This document shows, piece after piece, positions 38,397 through 48,448 of a stretch of DNA of 64,000 nt (positions within the stretch are counted from its first letter, which is position 1; each line of letters starts with the position of its first letter). Below the pieces are notes generated by a model, which made no database searches, had not been told where the DNA came from, and was given only the letters and a program-made list of their open reading frames with translations. Source of the DNA: Roseobacter denitrificans OCh 114 (GTDB taxonomy: Bacteria > Pseudomonadota > Alphaproteobacteria > Rhodobacterales > Rhodobacteraceae); assembly GCF_000014045.1 (NCBI RefSeq), contig NC_008209.1, positions 1,821,001 through 1,885,000 on the forward strand, in the 5' to 3' direction. The position numbers and the translations under genes are program-made.

Positions 38397-40934
38397 GTGC
38401 AGAATAATCCGAATACGACCCTCGTAACGCCCACAGCGCCCATCGCAAACAATACCCATGGCGGGCGCGCAAAGTGTCTCCAGCGGCTTGTGCGCCTCGA
38501 TCTGCCGGTGCCGCGCACCGTCGCGCTGTCCTTTGAAGCGGTGCAGAATATCGCCCGGGGCCAGTTGCCGGATATCGCGGCCATCGTGTCCCAGTTTCCG
38601 GAGGATGCGTTGCTCTGCGTGCGTCCGTCTTCGGAGGATCCTGACTGGGGCGGGCCGGGCGCGGTTCTCAACATCGGGATGAATGACACGCGTTTTCAGG
38701 CGCTGGTGGACGAACTCGGCGCTGAGGCGGCAAGTTCGGTCTATACCCGTTTCGTGCAGTCCTTTGCGGTCGATGTGGCCCGGCTTGATCCGGATATGTT
38801 CGATGATGTGGCGCAAAGCGGCCCACAGGCGTTGCAGGATTCCCTGCGGGCCTATGAAATCGAAATGGAAGAACCCTTTCCCACAGACCCCGGCGAGCAG
38901 CTTGCCGCTGTGCTGAAATCCATGGCGCGGGCGTGGGATGGCACGTCGGCGCGGCTGTTGCGGCAGGCCAAGGGCGCGCCTGCGGATGCGGGCTTGGGCC
39001 TTGTGGTGCAGCAGATGGCGCTCGGTGTCGGTCTGGGTGAATGCGGGTCCGGCGTCTTGCAGCTTGTCGACAGTGACACGGGGCTGCCGCAGATCACCGG
39101 GCGATACTTGAGCCAAAGCCAGGGACGCGACGCGGTCGAGGGGGATTCCTCGGCGCTTTATCTTGGGCGCGATCCGCGTGGGCCGTCGCTGGAAGACCTC
39201 GTGCCGGAAGCCTTCGCGGAGCTTCAGGAGCATGCCGCGCTGATGCGGGTCAAACTGCGGGCCGAAATGCAACTGGAATTCGCGGTGGACAATGGCAAAG
39301 TCCATATCCTTGACGGGGTGCGGGTGCCGCGCTCCAGCCGTGCCGCTGTGCGCATCGCGGTGCGGCTTGCGCAAGACAAGGTGATCTCCAAAGCGGAAGC
39401 CTTGATGCGTGTCGAGCCGCGCACCTTGAGCGAGTTGTTGCACCGGCAGGTGCGCACCAATGCGGTGCGCGATGTGATCGGCAGCGGCATCGCAGCCAGT
39501 CCGGGTGCGGCGACCGGGGCGATCGTTTTTACCGCAACCGAAGCGCAGGCCAGTGCGGCGCGGGGTGAACCCTGTATCCTCGTGCGGCGCGAAACAGCAC
39601 CGGAAGACATTCGCGGGATGCATGCCGCACAGGGCGTGCTGACCGAACGCGGGGGAATCACCAGCCATGCCGCCGTCATCGGCCGTGGGATCGGTCTTCC
39701 TTGTGTGGTTGGGGCGTCCGACATGCGGTTCCATCGCAGGCGCAAGGAACTGGTGGCCAGCGATGGTCGGGTGTTTTCAGCGGGGGACATCATCACCGTT
39801 GACGGCACTAACGGTCAGGTCCTCGCGGGTGCGCCGGAAATGCGCGAGGCGGCGCTGGATGAGAGCTTTCAGACGCTGATGGAATGGGCGGATGAGTTGC
39901 GCGACATTGAGATCCGCGCCAATGCCGACACGCCCGCCGATGCGCAGACCGCGCGGAATTTTCAGGCCGAAGGCATCGGGCTGTGCCGTACGGAACACAT
40001 GTTCTTTGAACCGGGGCGCTTGACCGTCATGCGCGAGATGATTTTCGCCGCAAGCTCGCAGGACAGGCGCGCAGTGCTGGAACGCCTGTTGCCGATGCAG
40101 AGGGCGGACTTCACGCAGTTGTTCCGTATCATGGAAGGCAAACCGGTCTGTATCCGTCTGTTTGATCCGCCCCTGCATGAATTTCTGCCGACGGATCGGG
40201 CGGGGCAGCGCGAACTTGCGGATGCTTTGGATCTGCCGCTGTCTGACGTCACGCGCCGGATTGATGCGATGATGGAATACAACCCGATGCTGGGCCTGCG
40301 CGGTGTGCGCCTTGGCATCACCGTGCCCGAAATCTACGAGATGCAGGCGCGCGCGATTTTCGAGGCAACGCTGGATGCCAGCGCGGATGGTGATCCGGTC
40401 GTGCCAGAGATCATGATCCCGCTGGTGTCCGCAAAGCGCGAGGTTGAACTGGTCAAGGCGTCCATCGACACGGTTGCCTCGTCGGTCAGGCTGGAAAAGG
40501 GGCAGGATTTCAACTACCGGCTCGGGGTGATGGTTGAAACGCCACGCGCGGCCATTCGAGCCGCCGACATCGCACCACATTGCGCCTTTCTGAGCTTTGG
40601 CACCAACGACCTGACGCAGATGACCTATGGCTTGTCGCGCGATGATGCGGGCCGTTTCATGTCCGATTATGTGCGGCAGGGTGTCTTTCCCGAAGACCCT
40701 TTTCATTCGCTTGATACCGACGGTGTGGGGGAACTTTTGCAGATTGGGGCACAAAGAGGGCGGGAGGCGCGGCCTGACATCACGTTGTCCATTTGTGGCG
40801 AGCACGGGGGGAACCCCGAATCGATAGCCTTCTGCCGCGCCGCCGGATTCAACTATGTGTCGTGTTCGCCGTTTCGGGTCCCCGTGGCGCGACTAGCTGC
40901 CGCACAGCTTGCGATCGGACACAGCATTTCGTAG
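38397..40934 (+). CDS. Pyruvate, phosphate dikinase-like PEP-utilising protein
   Basis: An 845-aa protein laid out like PPDK. The N-terminal nucleotide domain (about 1-350) ends with VQQMALGVGLGE and a GRYLSQSQGRDAVEG match; the swivelling domain has the phosphohistidine in TERGGITSHAAVIGRGIG (about residue 425); the PEP/pyruvate barrel has GLRGVRLGITVPEIYEMQ and the catalytic Cys in CGEHGGNPESI. In the ATP-binding domain the usual GGKGANL loop reads HGGRAKCL, without the Lys, so ATP use is doubtful. The start is GTG 38397 and there is no nearby ATG. It follows glyS by 92 bases. Confidence 0.85.
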   Translation: MQNNPNTTLVTPTAPIANNTHGGRAKCLQRLVRLDLPVPRTVALSFEAVQNIARGQLPDIAAIVSQFPEDALLCVRPSSEDPDWGGPGAVLNIGMNDTRFQALVDELGAEAASSVYTRFVQSFAVDVARLDPDMFDDVAQSGPQALQDSLRAYEIEMEEPFPTDPGEQLAAVLKSMARAWDGTSARLLRQAKGAPADAGLGLVVQQMALGVGLGECGSGVLQLVDSDTGLPQITGRYLSQSQGRDAVEGDSSALYLGRDPRGPSLEDLVPEAFAELQEHAALMRVKLRAEMQLEFAVDNGKVHILDGVRVPRSSRAAVRIAVRLAQDKVISKAEALMRVEPRTLSELLHRQVRTNAVRDVIGSGIAASPGAATGAIVFTATEAQASAARGEPCILVRRETAPEDIRGMHAAQGVLTERGGITSHAAVIGRGIGLPCVVGASDMRFHRRRKELVASDGRVFSAGDIITVDGTNGQVLAGAPEMREAALDESFQTLMEWADELRDIEIRANADTPADAQTARNFQAEGIGLCRTEHMFFEPGRLTVMREMIFAASSQDRRAVLERLLPMQRADFTQLFRIMEGKPVCIRLFDPPLHEFLPTDRAGQRELADALDLPLSDVTRRIDAMMEYNPMLGLRGVRLGITVPEIYEMQARAIFEATLDASADGDPVVPEIMIPLVSAKREVELVKASIDTVASSVRLEKGQDFNYRLGVMVETPRAAIRAADIAPHCAFLSFGTNDLTQMTYGLSRDDAGRFMSDYVRQGVFPEDPFHSLDTDGVGELLQIGAQRGREARPDITLSICGEHGGNPESIAFCRAAGFNYVSCSPFRVPVARLAAAQLAIGHSIS

Positions 40935-41087
40935 TTTTGAGCGATTTCAGTACCATATCGGCTATTATGTGTTGCCGTAAAGCGTCAGATTGCCTGACCA
41001 ATTAACCATGTTAACGGCGGTAAACTTTACGTAAACTTTTAATCCCGCTAGAGAGCCCTCACTGCAACTTTGGTGGGGGACGCAGGC

Positions 41088-41711
41088 ATGCGAGTATTAC
41101 GTGCACATACGTTTTTGTTGACCATTGGACTGACATTGGGCCTTTTTGCGGCAGCGCCTGTGGCTGCAAACAACGACGCGCTATCTGATGAAAAGCATGC
41201 GCTTCAGTCGGTTACGCTCGGACTTACACCCAAGGGCGGAGCGACCAGCCACGGCGTGGAGTTTACACGCGACTGGATTGACGGGCTGCCCGAGGCAACG
41301 GGTGGCGAGGAGTGGAGCTGTCTTACCGAAGCGCTTTATTTCGAGGCGCGCGGTGAAACCGTGAAGGGCCAGTTTGCCGTGGCGGAAGTTATCCTGAACA
41401 GGGTCGAATCGGAGCGTTTTCCTTCCTCTGCCTGCGGTGTCATCAATCAGGGCACCGGCAAGAAGTATCAATGCCAATTCACCTATACCTGTGATGGCCA
41501 CAAAGAGGTGATCAAGGAGCCCCGTGCGTTCGAGCGTGTTTCGAAAGTTGCCCGCGTGGCGCTTGATGGCAAAGCGCCGGAATTGACCGAGGGCGCCACC
41601 CATTACCACACCACGGCCGTAAAGCCGCGGTGGAGCAAGACATACACGAAAACCACGGCCATCGGGACGCATATCTTTTACCGACACACGTGGCGTACGG
41701 CCAGCAACTGA
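41088..41711 (+). CDS. Cell-wall hydrolase, SleB family
   Basis: A 207-aa secreted protein. Signal peptide (about residues 7-26, cleavage near PVAANND) and a SleB/hydrolase_2 domain from about residue 85: CLTEALYFEARGETVKGQF has the catalytic Glu, then EVILNRVESERFPSSACGVI and CQFTYTCDG. It probably cuts peptidoglycan in the periplasm. ATG 41088 has AGG four to six bases and a G-rich run upstream. The 150-bp leader contains AT-rich, partly palindromic DNA (TTTACGTAAA) that may be a regulatory site. Confidence 0.88.
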   Translation: MRVLRAHTFLLTIGLTLGLFAAAPVAANNDALSDEKHALQSVTLGLTPKGGATSHGVEFTRDWIDGLPEATGGEEWSCLTEALYFEARGETVKGQFAVAEVILNRVESERFPSSACGVINQGTGKKYQCQFTYTCDGHKEVIKEPRAFERVSKVARVALDGKAPELTEGATHYHTTAVKPRWSKTYTKTTAIGTHIFYRHTWRTASN

Positions 41712-41804
41712 CGTATTCCAGACCCAGAGTGGCGGTCTGCGCTTTGCGCCCCGGCGCGCTTTCGTTAAGATGCGCGTAATGTTCAGGGAAAAGAGGCGCT
41801 TTGA

Positions 41805-42728
41805 ATGAGTTCCGAAATACGGCTTGCCTTTGCGCATCCTTCCGAAAGGTCCGAGGCGACGGCTGACACGACACCATTGGATCGCATCTCCTTGCGCGAT
41901 CATATCGTCGAGGTTGAGATCGGCGCGTTTCAGGCCGAGCGTGGGGTCACCCAGCGGATTTGCTTCAACGTCGTGGTCGAGGTGCAGCCGCTGACGGGGC
42001 CGATTGACGACGATGTCGACCGCATTCTGAGCTATGACCGCGTCACCGAAGCCATCGCCGGCGCGCTTGCCGATGAACGCCTCAACCTGCTTGAGACACT
42101 GGCGGAGCGCGTTGCGGAACGCATTTTGCTGGAACCGCAGGCCACACGGGCATTTGTTCGCATCGAAAAGCTGGACCGGGGTCCGGGCGCGCTGGGTGTG
42201 GAGATTGTGCGCTCTGCCAAGATGCTGACCGCCGCGCCGGAAGAGGAAATTACAACCGTCCGACCCGAATTGCTCTATCTCAGCAACGAGGCCATCGCTT
42301 CACCACATCTGAAAAAATGGATTGATCAGCTTGAAAAATCCGGCCGCCCGCTGGTGTTTTGTGTCGGCGCATCCGACACGCGCGCCCCGCAGATCAATCA
42401 CCGCATGACGCAGCGCCGGATCGACCTGTTGGCCATCGAACAAAACGCTTGGGTGCTGGCTTCAAAGGACGACCGCTGCGTGGTGGTTTCCACGCGCACG
42501 GAACTTGATTGGGCCATGAAAAACGGCCAATCCTCGGTATGGGCACCCTCAAAGATCGTCCTTGACGCTGTGGATGGCCCATCCGCGCAACCGCGCGATG
42601 CCGTGGCCTTGGCTGCTTGGTTTGCGGCCACCCTCGGGGCACGGGAAATGGTCGTGATCGGGGCGGAATTGCCCAGTGAGGCTTCTGTGCCTTTGCGCCA
42701 TGTCTCCGCCGACGCTGAAGTCTGGTAA
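41805..42728 (+). CDS. folB: Dihydroneopterin aldolase with extra C-terminal domain
   Basis: Splits dihydroneopterin to glycolaldehyde and the pterin used by folK in folate synthesis. The FolB domain occupies about residues 25-140: ISLRDHIVEVEIGAFQAER, DRILSYDRVTEAI, LNLLETLAERVAERIL and RIEKLDRGPGALGVEIVR. A further ~165 residues follow, where a normal FolB ends. Segments such as SSVWAPSKIVLD and ALAAWFAATLGAREMVVIG resemble the C-terminal half of small amino-acid-kinase-fold proteins, but no ATP motif is clear. folP starts two bases after the stop, so folB-folP-glmM are one operon. Confidence 0.88.
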   Translation: MSSEIRLAFAHPSERSEATADTTPLDRISLRDHIVEVEIGAFQAERGVTQRICFNVVVEVQPLTGPIDDDVDRILSYDRVTEAIAGALADERLNLLETLAERVAERILLEPQATRAFVRIEKLDRGPGALGVEIVRSAKMLTAAPEEEITTVRPELLYLSNEAIASPHLKKWIDQLEKSGRPLVFCVGASDTRAPQINHRMTQRRIDLLAIEQNAWVLASKDDRCVVVSTRTELDWAMKNGQSSVWAPSKIVLDAVDGPSAQPRDAVALAAWFAATLGAREMVVIGAELPSEASVPLRHVSADAEVW

Positions 42729-42730
42729 AC

Positions 42731-43744
42731 ATGCAGCCCTATTTTCGACCGCTCTTGCAATCGGGGCCTGTGCGTCCGCGCAGTGCCGTCACGCTGGCCG
42801 GGGGCTGGACGTGGTTTACAGATATCGAGGTATTGGAGCGGGGGCGTCCATCGCAGGTCATTCCTGTCAGTGAGTTGCCAGCAGACGTCCTGACTTGCCT
42901 GACGCGGGAAAGACCGGCGGTGGCCGGGCTCGACTTCAGCCAGCCACGCGTCATGGGGATATTAAATGTCACGCCGGACAGTTTTTCGGACGGGGGCATG
43001 CATAATTCGATTGCCGCCGCCCTGGCGGGTGCGGCGCAAATGACGGGTGTGGACATTCTCGACGTGGGGGGCGAATCTACGCGACCCGGTGCGCAGGTGG
43101 TGCCGCAAACAGAGGAAGTCCAACGGACCGCCCCGGTCATTCGTGCCCTGCGCGCGGCGGGACACGCGATGACGATTTCGATCGACACCCGCAAGACATC
43201 TGTCGCCGAGGCTGCGCTGGATGCGGGGGCCACATTGGTGAATGATGTTTCCGGCTTTACCTTTGATGTTGATCTGGCACCGCTTTGTGCTGCGCGGCAG
43301 GTTCCGGTTTGCGTGATGCATGCGCAGGGTGATCCGGCAACCATGCAGGAACGGCCTGTTTATGATGACGTGTTGCTGGATGTATACGATTTTCTGGCGT
43401 TGCAAATTGACCGGCTGGTGCAAACCGGTGTGCCGCGCGACCGGATCATTGCCGACCCCGGAATTGGCTTTGGCAAGACGCTGGATCACAATCTGAGGCT
43501 GCTGTCGCATCTGTCCCTGTTTCATGCGTTGGGCGTGCCGATCCTGTTGGGGGCATCGCGCAAAAAGTTCATCGGAACGCTCGGCGGGGCCGAAGAGGCG
43601 CGCGACCGGATGCCGGGGTCACTGGCGGTGGCGCTCGCGGCTTTGAAACATGGGACACAAATTGTGCGCGTCCATGACGTGCCACAGACCCTGCAGGCCA
43701 TTGCGCTTTGGCGCGCGGTCGTGGCAGGACAGGGGCATGGATAA
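42731..43744 (+). CDS. folP: Dihydropteroate synthase
   Basis: Joins p-aminobenzoate to dihydropterin pyrophosphate. The TIM-barrel motifs are complete: [70 protein letters not shown] and RVHDV near the end. It is 337 aa, long because of a ~75-residue N-terminal extension that is usual in this order. It starts two bases after folB and overlaps glmM by eight bases, an arrangement (folP-glmM) common in bacteria. Confidence 0.96.
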   Translation: MQPYFRPLLQSGPVRPRSAVTLAGGWTWFTDIEVLERGRPSQVIPVSELPADVLTCLTRERPAVAGLDFSQPRVMGILNVTPDSFSDGGMHNSIAAALAGAAQMTGVDILDVGGESTRPGAQVVPQTEEVQRTAPVIRALRAAGHAMTISIDTRKTSVAEAALDAGATLVNDVSGFTFDVDLAPLCAARQVPVCVMHAQGDPATMQERPVYDDVLLDVYDFLALQIDRLVQTGVPRDRIIADPGIGFGKTLDHNLRLLSHLSLFHALGVPILLGASRKKFIGTLGGAEEARDRMPGSLAVALAALKHGTQIVRVHDVPQTLQAIALWRAVVAGQGHG

Positions 43745-45086
43745 GCTTTTTGGAACGGATGGGGTGCGCGGCAAGGCCAATGAGCACCCGATGACAGCCG
43801 AGATGGCACTGCGTATCGGTGCTGCGGTAGGTAAATACTTCAGGCGCGATGGATCGGCAGCGCATCGCGTTGTGATCGGCAAGGATACGCGATTATCAGG
43901 CTATATGTTCGAAAACGCGCTGACGGCAGGGCTGACCTCAACGGGCATGAATGTGCTGTTGCTGGGTCCGGTGCCGACGCCTGCGGTCGGTCTGCTGACA
44001 CGGTCGATGCGCGCGGACCTTGGGGTGATGATCTCGGCCAGCCATAACCCGGCCTGTGACAATGGCATCAAGTTCTTTGGCCCTGACGGATTCAAACTGT
44101 CGGATCAGGCCGAAGAGGAGATCGAAGCGCTGATCGCGTCCGGCGTCGATGCCGTGGAAGCGAATGACATCGGGCGGGCCAAACGCATTGATGATGGGCG
44201 TTTTCGCTACATCGAACGGCTCAAGACCTCCTTTCCTCGCCAGCGGCGGCTTGACGGGCTGAAAGTTGTGATTGATTGCGCAAATGGCGCGGCACACCGC
44301 GTCGCACCAGAGGCGCTATGGGAACTGGGTGCGACGGTCATTCCTGTTGGCGTGTCTCCGAACGGCAAGAACATCAACGAGGGCTGCGGGTCAACGCATC
44401 CGCAATTCGCGGCAGATACGGTCGTCGCCCATGGTGCTGACGTGGGCATCTGCCTTGACGGCGATGCGGACCGCGTGATCCTGATTGATGAGACCGGCAA
44501 GGTTGGCGATGGTGACCAGTTCATGGCACTGATGGCGCAACGCTGGGCGGAACGCGGCAAACTGGCGAATAATGCGCTGGTCGCGACGGTAATGTCCAAC
44601 CTTGGTTTGGAGCATTTTCTGAGCGATCTGGGTCTGAAACTGGAGCGCACGGCGGTTGGCGACCGATACGTGGTCGAACGGATGCGTGCCGGTGGCTTCA
44701 ACCTCGGGGGGGAGCAATCAGGTCACATTGTGATGACCGATTATGCAACCACGGGGGATGGCCTCATGGCGGGGTTGCAGTTTCTCGCGGCGATGACGCA
44801 GTCCGAACAGCCTGCGAGTGTCTTGCTCAACCGGTTTGAACCGGTGCCGCAACTGCTCAGGAACGTGCGATTTGCAGCAGGTCAAACCCCGCTTGAGGAC
44901 GCCCGCGTGAAAGCCGCGATTGCGGCGGCGGAGGCTGACCTGTCCGGCAAGGGGCGTTTGCTGATCCGTAAATCTGGCACCGAACCACTGGTGCGCGTGA
45001 TGGCAGAACATGAGGATCAAACGGTGATGGAGCAGGCGGTCGACAGTGTTGTCGAAGCGGTCGCGGATGCTGTCGGCGGAACGTAA
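43737..45086 (+). CDS. glmM: Phosphoglucosamine mutase
   Basis: Converts glucosamine 6-phosphate to the 1-phosphate for peptidoglycan and lipid A precursors. [15 protein letters not shown] start, phosphoserine loop [17 protein letters not shown] (about residue 100), metal loop DGDADRVI, sugar loop GGEQSGHIV and phosphate loop [12 protein letters not shown]. It is 449 aa, normal length. ATG 43737 lies eight bases inside folP. Immediately after the stop codon, TAAAGCGTC resembles the end of the dispersed repeat, and a full copy follows about 100 bases later. Confidence 0.96.
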   Translation: MDKLFGTDGVRGKANEHPMTAEMALRIGAAVGKYFRRDGSAAHRVVIGKDTRLSGYMFENALTAGLTSTGMNVLLLGPVPTPAVGLLTRSMRADLGVMISASHNPACDNGIKFFGPDGFKLSDQAEEEIEALIASGVDAVEANDIGRAKRIDDGRFRYIERLKTSFPRQRRLDGLKVVIDCANGAAHRVAPEALWELGATVIPVGVSPNGKNINEGCGSTHPQFAADTVVAHGADVGICLDGDADRVILIDETGKVGDGDQFMALMAQRWAERGKLANNALVATVMSNLGLEHFLSDLGLKLERTAVGDRYVVERMRAGGFNLGGEQSGHIVMTDYATTGDGLMAGLQFLAAMTQSEQPASVLLNRFEPVPQLLRNVRFAAGQTPLEDARVKAAIAAAEADLSGKGRLLIRKSGTEPLVRVMAEHEDQTVMEQAVDSVVEAVADAVGGT

Positions 45087-45188
45087 AGCGTCGGGCGACT
45101 TGCCAGACCATCTCATATCATCCAAGGGCCGAAGTCTCTGATTTCAGCCAGCCGGGGGGTGATTCAGGCTTTGCGCATGGCACTTTAA

Positions 45189-45287
45189 AGCGTCATGCGA
45201 TAAACCTGAATCACGTAACGCTGCCTGAAATCAAAGATTTCAACGGGTTATGTGATACTTGATGTGTCATGTATTTCGCTAGACGCT
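45189..45287 (+). repeat. Dispersed palindromic repeat, copy C
   Basis: A 99-bp copy, in the same orientation as copies A and B, with the longest matching ends: TAAAGCGTC at 45186 and GACGCTTTA ending at 45290. The inner arms ATCACGTAAC / GTTATGTGAT and centre GAAATCAAAGATTTC pair. The TTA of the right end is the TAA stop codon of the convergent EamA gene. Confidence 0.85.
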
Positions 45288-46208
45288 TTAGCCGCGCCTG
45301 AACAGCCGACTGAGTGATCCATATTGGCTCAGGCCCACGCCGCTCAGGATCAGGATCATCGCCCAGAGCAGGGAGGGTGGCAGCGGCTCGCTCAGCAAGA
45401 GCGCGCCCATCACGACCGACCAAACCGGCACCTGATAATTGACCAGTGACATGAACACCGGGCCCGCCGTGCGCACCACAAGCACCCGCAGCAGACTGGC
45501 GGCGGCGGTCGGCACCAGCCCCAAAAAGGCCAGCACCCACAGCGTTTTGTTGTCCGGCAGCACCGGAGGGCCTTCGACAATAAACGCGGCGGGGACCACG
45601 ACCCCCATCCCGATCAACAGCAACAGCGTAGAGAGCCCGATGGCATCCACCGCAGGTAAGCGGCGCAGCACGACCGAAGAAACGGCGTAACAACTTGCCG
45701 CGCCAACGCAGGCGATGCGGCCGAGGGGCTCAAGGCGCGCGCCGGTTGTGTCAAAGGCCTGCCCACCGATCAGTATGCACACGCCCACGAACCCGATGAC
45801 AAACCCGATGCCCTTGCGAAGGGTGAGGGTTTCACCGGGCACCAGAAAATGCGCAAGCGGCAAGACGATCAGCGCCACGGCCGCCATCGATACACCGGCA
45901 AATCCGGCCGTGACATACTGCTGGCCCCAGGCCAGTAAGACGAAGGGAACGGCGGAACTGAACGCGCCGATGAAAAGGGTCGCGCCCCAGACACGCCGGT
46001 CGGGCGGGCTTTCAAACAGGCGAAACCCCATGGCGCCCCAGAAGGCGGTCATCAAAAGCGCGGCAAAACCGATGCGCGCCGCCGCGAGCCAGAACGGTGT
46101 GATGCCCTCAAGGGCGATTTCCGTCACCAGAAATGTCCCGCCCCACGTCACGCCGAGGATGGCGATCATGAGCCAACTGGAGGCGGTGATCTGGGGGTGT
46201 TGTGACAC
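45288..46208 (-). CDS. EamA/DMT family transporter
   Basis: A 306-aa inner-membrane protein with ten helices in two EamA repeats (about residues 10-150 and 160-298). WGGTFLVTEIALEGITPFW near the start and LRVLVVRTAGPVFMSLVNYQ in repeat 2 are usual motifs. It is probably a metabolite or amino acid exporter; the substrate cannot be read. Its stop codon is part of the right end of repeat copy C. It lies 75 bases downstream of ilvC on the same strand, but a terminator separates them. Confidence 0.9.
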   Translation of the reverse strand: MSQHPQITASSWLMIAILGVTWGGTFLVTEIALEGITPFWLAAARIGFAALLMTAFWGAMGFRLFESPPDRRVWGATLFIGAFSSAVPFVLLAWGQQYVTAGFAGVSMAAVALIVLPLAHFLVPGETLTLRKGIGFVIGFVGVCILIGGQAFDTTGARLEPLGRIACVGAASCYAVSSVVLRRLPAVDAIGLSTLLLLIGMGVVVPAAFIVEGPPVLPDNKTLWVLAFLGLVPTAAASLLRVLVVRTAGPVFMSLVNYQVPVWSVVMGALLLSEPLPPSLLWAMILILSGVGLSQYGSLSRLFRRG

Positions 46209-46223
46209 GGGTTCTTTCTACCG

Positions 46224-46258
46224 TAAAAGCGTCACCCCGACGTGCTGCGCCGGGGTGA
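46224..46258 (-). terminator. Intrinsic terminator after ilvC
   Basis: On the minus strand CACCCCG (46257-46251) pairs with CGGGGTG (46239-46233) around an 11-base loop, and four T follow at 46227-46224 after four bases. It sits 25 bases after the ilvC stop and before the EamA gene. Confidence 0.75.
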
Positions 46259-46282
46259 TCGTGGTTCAAAGCTGTTGAACGC

Positions 46283-47440
<1,158 letters not shown>

Positions 47441-47442
47441 TC

Positions 47443-47898
47443 ATGCTCGACGCGATTGATCGTAGTCTCTTGCGCCACTGGCAAGCGGACGCCACCCTGA
47501 ATTCGGCCGAATTGGCTGAACGTGTCGGGATCTCTCCCGGAAAGGCTGCCCGACGACTGGCGCGGATGCAGGATGCAGGCGTTATCGAAGGGGTGGGCGC
47601 GGTCGTGGATTGGGCCGCGTTGGGCTATTCGGTCGAGGTATCGCTGCGTGTCACCTTGGACAAGACCGTCGCGCGCGCGTTTGATGAATTCATCGAAGCG
47701 GCGCGGGGTGTTCCCGAGGTTACGGAAATCCAGACTTTTCTGGGCCGTGTTGATGCGCGTCTGAACATCATCGCGCGGGATATGCCGCATTATCACGACA
47801 TTTATCGCGACCGCATTCTGACCCTGCCGCATATCGCCGATATCGAAGCCCTGATGCAAATCGCCCGGATCAAATCCGAAGAGGCGCTGCCCATATGA
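47443..47898 (+). CDS. Lrp/AsnC family regulator (first of pair)
   Basis: A 151-aa DNA-binding protein. The helix-turn-helix (about residues 18-45, LNSAELAERVGISPGKAARRL) is followed by the RAM ligand-binding domain (about 65-140, VTEIQTFLGRVDARLNIIARD). It probably senses an amino acid. ATG 47443 is chosen because the family starts with an LDAIDRSLL-type helix; an upstream TTG frame adds 14 residues. The stop overlaps the next regulator by four bases. Its divergent position to ilvC suggests control of branched-chain synthesis. Confidence 0.88.
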   Translation: MLDAIDRSLLRHWQADATLNSAELAERVGISPGKAARRLARMQDAGVIEGVGAVVDWAALGYSVEVSLRVTLDKTVARAFDEFIEAARGVPEVTEIQTFLGRVDARLNIIARDMPHYHDIYRDRILTLPHIADIEALMQIARIKSEEALPI

Positions 47899-48350
47899 TC
47901 GAACTGGATGGTATTGACCGACGGCTTGTGCGCGCGCTTGCCGATGACGCGCTGCAAACTGCCGGCGCCTTGGGGCGGCGGTTTGGCCTGTCACAGCCTG
48001 CCACATGGCGACGCATTCGCAAACTTGAGGCGGCGGGTGTGTTGCGGGGCCGCCGCCTGCGCCTGAATGCGCAAAGCCTTGGTTTTGGGGTCACGGTCTT
48101 TCTGGGCGTAAAACTCGCCACCAAAGGGCGCGTCAGCCTTGAGGATTTTGAGCGGGCAGTCAGCGCGATCCCCGAAGTGCAGCAGGTCGAGCATGTTCTG
48201 GGGCTTTATGATTATCGTCTGCGCGTCGTGGCGCGTGATCTGCCGGACTTTGAACGTGTGTTGCGGCGCCGGATCATGACACTGCCCGGCGCTGGCGAGG
48301 TGGAGGCAAATGTCCTGCTGAGTGAAGAGCGCTTGCCCGGACCTCTTTAG
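47895..48350 (+). CDS. Lrp/AsnC family regulator (second of pair)
   Basis: A 151-aa paralogue of the preceding gene. Helix-turn-helix at about residues 20-50 (LGRRFGLSQPATWRRIRKLE) and RAM domain (VQQVEHVLGLYDYRLRVVARD). It starts four bases inside the first gene. Tandem Lrp genes of this kind often act as hetero-oligomers, as inferred from the coupling. It may also regulate the aminotransferase that follows 98 bases later. Confidence 0.88.
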   Translation: MIELDGIDRRLVRALADDALQTAGALGRRFGLSQPATWRRIRKLEAAGVLRGRRLRLNAQSLGFGVTVFLGVKLATKGRVSLEDFERAVSAIPEVQQVEHVLGLYDYRLRVVARDLPDFERVLRRRIMTLPGAGEVEANVLLSEERLPGPL

Positions 48351-48448
48351 GTGCTGTGCAGGAATGTGCAGGGGTGCGGCAAAGCAGGCTTTGCCCCTGA
48401 TCACCGGACGCGTTAAAGGAGAAGTCAGGATTTTACAGGAGAATACAA

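Noticed and set aside
38364..39734. A 456-codon minus-strand frame opposite the PPDK-like gene
   Set aside because: No recognisable family, His/Arg-rich composition typical of antisense frames.
40976..41000. TAAAGCGTCAG after the PPDK-like gene as a fifth repeat copy
   Set aside because: Only about ten bases agree and the rest of the element is absent; it may be chance or a decayed end.
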